DNA of 7,826 nt, from the NCBI GenBank assembly GCA_021792015.1, contig JAJYVM010000168.1, positions 1-7,826 on the forward strand, read 5' to 3'. The first letter of the stretch is position 1, and every line of letters begins with the position of its first letter. Positions 1-5,029 of this stretch are shown here, piece by piece. Origin of the DNA: Bacillota bacterium (GTDB lineage: Bacteria > Bacillota > Sulfobacillia > RBS10-35 > JAJYVM01). A program made the position numbers and the translations under genes. The notes under the pieces are model-generated. The model ran no database searches. It was not told the origin of the DNA and saw nothing but the letters and a program-made list of their open reading frames with translations.

Positions 1-420
1 CCCGTAGGCGATGGGCAGGGCCGCCGCCTGCACGAAGGAGACGTCGTCCGGCAGGGGGATGAGGCTGGCCGCGTCCACGGCGATGTACTCGCAAAGGCCT
101 CCGTCCACGTTCTCGCCGAGGGTGCCGAGGCGTCCGCCCGGCAGGGTGATCAGCGGATCGACCAGCACCCGCTGGCCGGGGCCGACCCCCTGCGCGTCCG
201 GCGCCACCTCGTCCACGACGCCGGCAATGTCCCCGCCGCCGATGTGGGGCAGGGGGGTGGCCGCGCCCGGCATCCCGCGCCGCACGAAGACGTCCAGGTG
301 GTTGATCCCGCAGGCCCGCACGGCGACCACCGCCTGGCCGGGACCGGGGCGGGGCCGCGGGAGGTCCGCCAGCTCAAGCCTGTCACGCCCGCCGTGCGCG
401 CGGATCAGCACCGCCCTCAT
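1..420 (-). CDS. MDR-family alcohol dehydrogenase / quinone oxidoreductase, N-terminal part (runs off left edge)
   Basis: The visible 140 residues are the GroES-like N-terminal domain of a medium-chain dehydrogenase/reductase, a family that reduces or oxidises quinones, enones or alcohols with NAD(P)H. Supporting motifs are CGINHLDVFVRRG at residues 37-49, the LPHIGGGDIAGVV stretch at 57-69, and the LIPLPDDVSF / AAALPIAYG segment near the cut end, where the Rossmann domain would begin. Many close relatives carry a four-cysteine structural zinc loop after the position of Asp88. Here that loop is replaced by a short Gly/Leu/Pro segment (about 89-101), and Cys110 is the only cysteine in the area, so structural zinc is probably absent. 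The ATG at 420-418 overlaps the stop of the upstream thioesterase gene (ATGA), so the two are probably translationally coupled. The C-terminal cofactor domain lies outside the window. The substrate is unknown. Family assignment is firm, the exact reaction is not. Confidence 0.85.
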   Translation of the reverse strand, partial: MRAVLIRAHGGRDRLELADLPRPRPGPGQAVVAVRACGINHLDVFVRRGMPGAATPLPHIGGGDIAGVVDEVAPDAQGVGPGQRVLVDPLITLPGGRLGTLGENVDGGLCEYIAVDAASLIPLPDDVSFVQAAALPIAYG

Positions 421-809
421 GCGGATGCACCCCCCGTGGGGAAGTCGCCGCGGGCCACGGCCACCAGCACGCCGCCCTCCGTCGACACGGTGACGTCGGC
501 GACGCCCATCGTGCGGCCCACGCGCACCGTGCGGCCGACGCCGATCAGGTCTGACCCGGCCGGCGCCGGCCGCAGGTAGTCGACGCGCACGTTGAGGGTT
601 GGCACGTCGCGGCCGACGGCCGCGATGACGGCGAAGCAGCCGGCGATGTCGGCCAGCGAGGCGATGATGCCGCCGTGGATGAAGGCCCCGCCGGCAAACT
701 CCGCGCGGTACGGGAGGCGGATGCCGACGGAGTCGGCATCCGCCCGTTCCAGGCGGACGCCCAGCCAGCGGTGATAGGGGGACTGCTGCAGCAGTTCGGC
801 GAGGTCCAT
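417..809 (-). CDS. PaaI-family hotdog-fold thioesterase
   Basis: This encodes a 130-residue single-domain protein, the usual length for PaaI/YdiI-type acyl-CoA thioesterases, which hydrolyse aryl- or acyl-CoA thioesters in the cytoplasm. The signature is visible: GGAFIHGGIIASLADIAG at residues 40-57, with the HGG turn at 45-47 and Asp54 in the LAD position, equivalent to the catalytic acidic residue of PaaI. It is followed by the TLNVRVDYLRPA strand (71-82), typical of the central beta strands. There is no signal peptide or membrane segment. The ATG at 809-807 lies in a palindromic CCATGG and was chosen because the family N-terminus (short helix, then HRWLGV) begins directly after it. No strong Shine-Dalgarno sequence is seen. 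The stop codon overlaps the start of the downstream dehydrogenase. Neighbouring TPP-enzyme and oxidoreductase genes suggest a role in acyl-CoA or organic-acid metabolism, but that is inference. Confidence 0.9.
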   Translation of the reverse strand: MDLAELLQQSPYHRWLGVRLERADADSVGIRLPYRAEFAGGAFIHGGIIASLADIAGCFAVIAAVGRDVPTLNVRVDYLRPAPAGSDLIGVGRTVRVGRTMGVADVTVSTEGGVLVAVARGDFPTGGASA

Positions 810-870
810 GGACGGGAACTTCGCCAGGCGAGGGTCCGGGGCCTACGCCGGCTGCGGCAGCGGCCAGCGG

Positions 871-893
871 GGAGGGCCCAACGGCCCGCCTCC
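871..893 (+). promoter_or_regulatory. Possible leader hairpin in the divergent intergenic region
   Basis: The 121-base gap between the divergent thioesterase and TPP-enzyme genes holds an inverted repeat: GGGCC at 874-878, loop CAAC, GGCCC at 883-887, with a further GG/CC pairing option outside it. It would sit in the 5' leader of the rightward transcript, about 40 bases before the start codon. No clear -35/-10 promoter boxes, operator or riboswitch were recognised in 810-930. In DNA this GC-rich a five-base stem can arise by chance, so a regulatory role is only a suggestion. Confidence 0.2.
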
Positions 894-930
894 GAAGGGA
901 CATCCGCCGGTGGCCGCGAAAGGCCTCCGC

Positions 931-2508
931 ATGCCAACCGTTGCACAGACGCTGGGCCGGGCGTTCGCTGCCTGGGGCTGCCGGTACGTGTTCGGCCTGC
1001 CCGGCGGCGAGACGCTGGACCTGATGGAGGGCCTCCGCCAGGAGGGCCTGGAGTTCATCCTCACCCGCCACGAGACGGCCGCCGCCATCATGGCCGCGAC
1101 CGTGGGGGACCTGACCGGCGCCCCCGGGCTCTGCCTCAGCACCCTCGGCCCCGGCGCCACCAACATGGTTACGGGCGTGGCGCAGGCCTTGCTGGACCGC
1201 TCGCCCCTGGTGGCCATGTCGGCGCAGATCCCGGCGGCGCGCCAGTCGATCCTGACGCACCAGATGCTCGACCTGGGCGCCCTCTACCGGCCCGTCACGA
1301 AGTGGACGGCCGAGGTCAACGCCGCCAACGCGGCCCGCACGGCCCGCAAGGCGCTGCATCTCACGTGCGACGGGCGGCGCGGCCCCGTGCACCTGGCCAT
1401 CCCCAGCGACGTCGCCAGGCAGGAGGCGGTCACGGAGCCGGTGCCCTTCCCGTCCGGCCCGCCCGCCACGCTGGCGCCGGCGGCCTTTCCCGACCTGGGT
1501 GCCGTCCGCGAGCTGATCTCCGCGGCCCGGCATCCGGTGCTGATCGTCGGCACCGGCGCCCTCGACGCCCCGGCCGCGGCCCTTCGCTTCGCCGAGTGGC
1601 TGGGCTGCCCCGTCTACGACCTGCCCAAGGCCAAGGGGTCCTTCCCCGAGGACCACCCCCAGTTCGTCGGCACGCTGGAGATGGCCGGCGCGCAGACCCT
1701 GTTCGCCCAGCTGCGGGCGGCGGACCTGATCCTCGCCTTCGGCGCCGACCCCGTGGAGTACGACCACTGGTGGGACTTCCCGGCGAAGGTGATCACGTTC
1801 GACAGCCAGCCCAACACGCTGCACCACACGCCGAGCCACGCCGACGTCGTGGGCCCGCTGGCGGAGGCTGTCGCGGCCCTGACTGACGGGACGACACGCA
1901 CGGCCGCCGACACGGCTGCGCTCCGGACGGAGCTGGAGGCCGCCCTGGCCAGCGAGGCGGTCCCGCGGCGCCTGCACCCGCGCCAGGTCATCGCGGCCCT
2001 GCGCGCCGCCCTGCCCAGGGAGAGCATCCTGGCCACGGACACCGGCGCCCACAAGATGGCCGCCGGCCAGCTCTGGCACACGTCCACGCCCCGCACCTAC
2101 CTGCTGTCCAACGGCCTGAGCACCATGGGCTACGCCATCCCGGCCGCCATCGCCGCGCGCCTGGCGCGGCCCGAGCAGCCGGTGACGGCCCTGGTCGGCG
2201 ACGGCGGCTTCATGATGTCGGTGGCCGAGTTGGAGACGGCGGCCCGTCTGGGATTGCGCCTGCTGGTCGTCGTGATGGACGACGGGGCTCTGGGCTCCAT
2301 CCGCCTGAACCAGCGCCGGCGCGGGTACCCGAGCCAGGGCGTCGCCTTCGGCCGCCCCGACTACCCGTCCCTGGCCCGCGCCCTCGGCGGGCAGGGCTGG
2401 GAGGTCGACGCGCCTGCCGACCTGCCCCGCATCCTCGGCGAAGCGTGCGCCGCCCCGGGCGTGGCCGTGGTCGCGGCCCGCATCGACGGCGACGCCTACA
2501 GGCTCTGA
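931..2508 (+). CDS. Thiamine-diphosphate-dependent enzyme, acetolactate synthase large subunit / benzoylformate decarboxylase-like
   Basis: This is a 525-residue protein with the three-domain layout of the TPP-enzyme superfamily, which decarboxylates 2-oxo acids and may ligate the product. The N-terminal PYR domain shows YVFGLPGGETLDL (19-31), the catalytic glutamate in RHETAAAIMA (Glu48) and LSTLGPGATNMVTGV (69-83). The middle domain includes HPVLIVGTGAL (201-211) and PKAKGSFPEDHP (232-243). The C-terminal PP domain has LSNGLSTMGYAIPAA (392-406) and the TPP/Mg motif GDG at 423-425, then 24 residues, then Asp450-Asp451 where NN or ND is usual. An in-frame ATG at 808 would add 41 Gly/Pro/Arg-rich residues unlike the family, so the ATG at 931 was chosen; GAAAGG about 8-13 bases upstream may be a weak ribosome site. 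It is shorter than true acetolactate synthases (about 560-600), and no small regulatory subunit gene is adjacent. The next gene starts one base after the stop. Substrate unknown. Confidence 0.88.
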   Translation: MPTVAQTLGRAFAAWGCRYVFGLPGGETLDLMEGLRQEGLEFILTRHETAAAIMAATVGDLTGAPGLCLSTLGPGATNMVTGVAQALLDRSPLVAMSAQIPAARQSILTHQMLDLGALYRPVTKWTAEVNAANAARTARKALHLTCDGRRGPVHLAIPSDVARQEAVTEPVPFPSGPPATLAPAAFPDLGAVRELISAARHPVLIVGTGALDAPAAALRFAEWLGCPVYDLPKAKGSFPEDHPQFVGTLEMAGAQTLFAQLRAADLILAFGADPVEYDHWWDFPAKVITFDSQPNTLHHTPSHADVVGPLAEAVAALTDGTTRTAADTAALRTELEAALASEAVPRRLHPRQVIAALRAALPRESILATDTGAHKMAAGQLWHTSTPRTYLLSNGLSTMGYAIPAAIAARLARPEQPVTALVGDGGFMMSVAELETAARLGLRLLVVVMDDGALGSIRLNQRRRGYPSQGVAFGRPDYPSLARALGGQGWEVDAPADLPRILGEACAAPGVAVVAARIDGDAYRL

Positions 2509-2509
2509 G

Positions 2510-3395
2510 ATGATCGCCGAGGGCGGAAGGAACGTCTACGGCCTGCGCGTCGGCATCCTGCACCTGGAGATGCGCTTCCCTCGCATCCCGGGCGACATGG
2601 TGAACGCGACGACGTTCCCGTTCGCCGTCTCTTCCGGCAGGTGGGGGGCGCATCGGTGGAGCGCCTCCTGCGGGAGCAGGACCCGACCCTGCTGCAACCG
2701 TTTCTGGAGGGCGCTCGCGCCCTCCAGGAGGACGGCGTTGCGGCCATCACGACGAACTGCGTTCTGGCCATGTTCCAGCGGGAGATAGCCGCCGCGGTGC
2801 GGGTACCCGTCTCCACCTCCAGCCTGCTGCTGGTGCCGCTGGTGCGCCGGATGCTGGCCCCGGGACGGGCCGTGGGGATCCCCACCGTCAACGCCGCCAC
2901 GCTGGGTACCCGCCAGCTGGAGGGGGCCGGAATCACGCCGGACATCCCCCTGGCGATCGATGGCCTGGAGACCGAGGAGGAGTTCTCGCGGGTGCTGCTG
3001 GGCGATCTGCCGCGCCTGGACGTCGATACGGCCCGCGCCGAGCACGTCCGCGTGGCGCAGCGCATGGTCGCCGAGGACCCGGAGGTCGGCGCCATCGTCC
3101 TGGAGTGCACCAACACCCTCGCCGCTTGTCGCTCGGCTTGCCCATCCAGGCGCCTCGCGACCCAGCTTCGCCTTCGCCGCTCAACCCGCGGCTCCGGCTC
3201 GCGTCCTCCGGACCCATCCGGGCGCGGCTCGGGCCAGCTTCGCTCCAGCCGCTGCGCGGCCTCCGCTCGCGTCATCCCGACCCGTACGCCCGCGGCATCC
3301 AGGCCGCCACGGGACTGCCGGTCTTCGACATCATCAGCCTGGTGCGCTGGATGATGGCCGCCGTCGCCCAGGGTGGCTACGTGGGGCTGATGTGA
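2510..3395 (+). pseudogene. Aspartate/glutamate racemase family protein, disrupted by a frameshift and an insertion
   Basis: Three reading frames together spell one Asp/Glu racemase-family protein (cofactor-independent, two catalytic cysteines). Frame one, from the ATG at 2510, gives YGLRVGILHLEMRFPRIPGDMVNATTFPFAV, the N-terminal part shown here in pieces: VGILHLEMRFPRIPGD and NATTFPFAV. After a missing base at about 2629 the family sequence resumes one frame back with LFRQVGGASVERLL and runs through the first cysteine (ITTNCVLAMFQ, codon 2758-2760) to the second (VLECTN, codon 3106-3108). It is then interrupted by about 161 bases and resumes in the third frame as PYARGIQAATGLPVFDI to a TGA at 3393-3395. 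Removing the insert and restoring one base gives 241 residues, a normal family length, with cysteines at about 84 and 200. Both catalytic residues survive, so the decay looks recent, or one lesion could be an assembly error. It is tightly coupled to the genes on both sides. Confidence 0.82.
3115..3281 (+). repeat. Repeat-type insertion of about 161 bases inside the racemase gene
   Basis: Between VLECTN (ending 3114) and PYARGIQ (from 3282) the family expects only about two residues, yet 167 bases are present. The extra DNA holds a degenerate direct repeat with a period of about 72 bases: 3141-3212 and 3213-3280. Two aligned blocks show it. Bases 3141-3171 match 3213-3243 at 25 of 31 positions, and 3162-3215 match 3234-3283 at 40 of 50 positions with one four-base gap. 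The plus strand is pyrimidine-rich (GCTTCGC, CTCGCGTC motifs), unlike the flanking codons. Hairpins include CCGGA/TCCGG at 3208-3221 with a four-base loop, and GCGCGGCT at 3222-3229 pairing with AGCCGC-T-GCGC at 3247-3257. No transposase gene, clear terminal inverted repeat or convincing target duplication is seen; ACCC at 3115-3118 and 3280-3283 is too short to count. It could be a non-autonomous or interspersed repeat; exact ends are uncertain by several bases. Confidence 0.65.
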
Positions 3396-4492
3396 TGCGC
3401 ATCGTCATCGTCGGCGGCGGCATCGTGGGCGCGGCGCTGGCGGCGCAGCTGCTCGGCCGCGCCGAGGTCGTGCTGCTGGAGGCCGAGACGCAGCCCGGCC
3501 TCGGCGCGACGTCCAAGGCGACGGGCGGCCTGCGCCACCAGTTCAGCAGCCCGGCCCTGGTGCAGCTCAGCCTGCTCAGCATCCCCGTCTACGGGGCCAT
3601 GCCGGAGGCCGGCTTCCGCCAGCACGGCTACCTGTTCGTCACGGCCGACGGCAACCGCCTCGCGGCCATGCGGGAAGCCGTGGCCATGCAGCAGGGCCTG
3701 GGGGTGCCCGCGCGCCTGCTGGCGCCCGGCGAGATTGCCGCGCTCGTGCCGGGCATCCGCACGGACGACCTTATTGGCGGCACCTTCTGCCCCTGGGATG
3801 GCTCCGCCAACCCGACGGACGCGCTGGGGGCTTTCCTGCGCCGTGGTGTCGACATCCGCCTGGGCTGCCGCGTCGAGGGCCTGCTTTCCGGCGGCGGCGT
3901 GCGCACCACGTCGGGCGACATCCCCGCCGACGCCGTGGTGGTCGCTTCAGGGGCGTGGGCGCGTGATCTCCTGGCCGCCGCGGGCGTCGACATCCCTGTG
4001 GGCGCCTACCGGCGCCAGGTGTTCGTCATGACGCCGCCGGCCGGCTTCCCGACCGGCATCCCCATGACCATCGACCAGGACACGGGCTGGTACGTGCACC
4101 CCGAGCGCAGCGGCCTGCTGCTCTTCGGCGGCACCGACCGCGACGACCGGCCCGGCATGGAGGAGGTCGTGGACTGGGATGGCCTGCCGCGCGTGCTGGA
4201 GGCGGGCACGCATCGCGTGCCCGCTCTGTCCGAAGCTGCCCTCGTGCGCGGCTACGCGGGCGTGCGCGCGCTGACGCCCGACGATCTGCCCATCGTGGGC
4301 CCGGTGCCCGGCCGGCCCGGCCTCTGGCTGAGCGTGGGGTGGGGCGGCCACGGGTTCATGCACGCCCCGGGCGGGGCGAGGGTGCTGGCCGACCTGCTGC
4401 TGCGGGGGACGACGGACCTGCTGGATGCCTCGGCCCTGAGCCTGGAGCGGTTCAGCGATCCCCACCGCAAGGGGGAGCAGACGGCGTTCTAG
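3395..4492 (+). CDS. FAD-dependent amine/amino-acid oxidoreductase (DAO family; sarcosine oxidase beta / DadA-like)
   Basis: This is a 365-residue flavoprotein of the DAO superfamily, which oxidises the C-N bond of amino acids or N-methyl amino acids to an imine. The dinucleotide-binding fold opens at the first residues, MRIVIVGGGIVGAALA, with GGGIVG at 7-12 and the ribose-binding Glu29 at the end of the second strand. ATSKATGGLRHQFSSP (38-53) and RQHGYLFVT (75-83) resemble SoxB-type oxidases. The second FAD region shows VVVASGAWARDLL (181-193) and the C-terminal GYAGVRALTPDDLPIVGP (286-303) and WGGHGFMHAPGGARVLADLL (316-335). The segment joining GAFLRR to GVDIRLG (145-157) is several residues shorter than usual, which may explain the modest length. 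The ATG at 3395 overlaps the preceding TGA (TGATG), so the start depends on translational coupling or read-in from the racemase remnant. No signal peptide; probably cytoplasmic. Substrate undetermined. Confidence 0.88.
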   Translation: MRIVIVGGGIVGAALAAQLLGRAEVVLLEAETQPGLGATSKATGGLRHQFSSPALVQLSLLSIPVYGAMPEAGFRQHGYLFVTADGNRLAAMREAVAMQQGLGVPARLLAPGEIAALVPGIRTDDLIGGTFCPWDGSANPTDALGAFLRRGVDIRLGCRVEGLLSGGGVRTTSGDIPADAVVVASGAWARDLLAAAGVDIPVGAYRRQVFVMTPPAGFPTGIPMTIDQDTGWYVHPERSGLLLFGGTDRDDRPGMEEVVDWDGLPRVLEAGTHRVPALSEAALVRGYAGVRALTPDDLPIVGPVPGRPGLWLSVGWGGHGFMHAPGGARVLADLLLRGTTDLLDASALSLERFSDPHRKGEQTAF

Positions 4493-4505
4493 CCCGTTCT
4501 AGCCC
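4486..4505 (+). repeat. Perfect 10-base tandem duplication at the FAD oxidoreductase stop codon
   Basis: GTTCTAGCCC occurs twice head to tail (4486-4495 and 4496-4505). The first copy carries the last bases and TAG stop of the FAD oxidoreductase gene, and the second repeats the same TAG just downstream. It looks like a replication-slippage duplication, with no effect on the encoded protein. Confidence 0.85.
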
Positions 4506-4510
4506 AGTGA

Positions 4511-4540
4511 GGGCCCGGCAGACCCGTGCGGTCTTGGCCC
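4511..4540. terminator. Possible bidirectional terminator hairpin between convergent genes
   Basis: A two-part stem lies in the 77-base gap between the convergent FAD oxidoreductase and response-regulator genes. The outer arm is GGGCC (4511-4515) with GGCCC (4536-4540); the inner arm is AGACC (4520-4524) with GGTCT (4530-4534) around the loop CGTGC. The internal loop is asymmetric (four bases against one). There is no run of T on either side, so classical intrinsic termination is not clearly supported. The position favours a terminator role. Confidence 0.35.
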
Positions 4541-4569
4541 GCCCGTGGCGTGCTTCGATGTCGTCCGAG

Positions 4570-4926
4570 TCATCGCCGGGCCCTGTCCACCACCTCCATA
4601 AGTTCGTCGAGGTCGAAGGGCTTGCGCAGGAGCGAAAGGTAGCTACCTGGCGGGGGAATGAGGTCCCCCCCGCTGGCGGCAGTCATGATCACAACGGGAA
4701 GGTTGCGAAAACGCGCCTGATCCGCGAGGCGCTCCAGAAACTCGCGCCCGCTCAGGCAAGGCATGAAGAGGTCGAGCAGCACAAGATCAGGAAGCGGCTG
4801 TACATGCAGGTACTCGAGTCCGGCCAAGCCGTCATTGACGGCTGCGACCTCGATCCCCTCGAACTCCAAAATGTTCCGCAGCGCGCCGACGATCCCGCGG
4901 TCATCGTCGACGATCAGGATGCGCAC
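4570..4926 (-). CDS. Single-domain response regulator (receiver, CheY-like)
   Basis: This is a free-standing receiver domain of 118 residues with no output domain. Counting from the chosen GTG, the acidic pocket is Asp7-Asp8 in RILIVDDD, the phosphoacceptor is Asp52 in LVLLDLFMP, the switch threonine is Thr82 in VVIMTAA, and the conserved lysine is Lys102 in LLRKPFD. All key residues are intact, so it should be phosphorylatable. No ATG lies near the domain start. GTG codons at 4926-4924 and 4935-4933 both fit; the first is preferred because it begins the receiver in the usual way (Met-Arg-Ile-Leu) and has GGTGG about six bases upstream. The other adds three residues. It lies about 100 bases downstream of the large CheR/PAS/histidine kinase gene on the same strand, so it is probably that kinase's phosphotransfer partner, passing the signal on by protein contacts rather than DNA binding. 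Confidence 0.88.
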   Translation of the reverse strand: MRILIVDDDRGIVGALRNILEFEGIEVAAVNDGLAGLEYLHVQPLPDLVLLDLFMPCLSGREFLERLADQARFRNLPVVIMTAASGGDLIPPPGSYLSLLRKPFDLDELMEVVDRARR

Positions 4927-5029
4927 GATCGCCACCGCGGGGTGTGGCGGGCTGTGGGGCGAACCCCCAAGAACCGGCCGGCGGCCCCCGCGCCGTCCGA
5001 GCGTCCCTCCCGCCTCGTGCTGCCAGACG

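Noticed and set aside
808..930. N-terminal extension of the TPP enzyme from the ATG at 808
   Set aside because: The 41 residues are low-complexity Gly/Pro/Arg-rich and unlike the family. The recognisable fold starts at the ATG at 931.
675..1886. Long plus-strand open frame overlapping the TPP enzyme
   Set aside because: It is a high-GC shadow frame rich in Arg, Pro and Gly with no domain features; the +1-shifted real gene explains it.
3115..3281. CRISPR array
   Set aside because: There are only two degenerate units of about 72 bases, with no short identical repeats, regular spacers or cas genes.
3115..3283. ACCC at both ends of the insertion as a target-site duplication
   Set aside because: Four bases in GC-rich DNA occur easily by chance, and excision between the copies (165 bases) would not restore the reading frame.
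2960..3394. Upstream extension of the FAD oxidoreductase frame
   Set aside because: These codons are out-of-frame racemase and insert sequence. The dinucleotide-binding fold begins at the ATG at 3395, as usual for the family.
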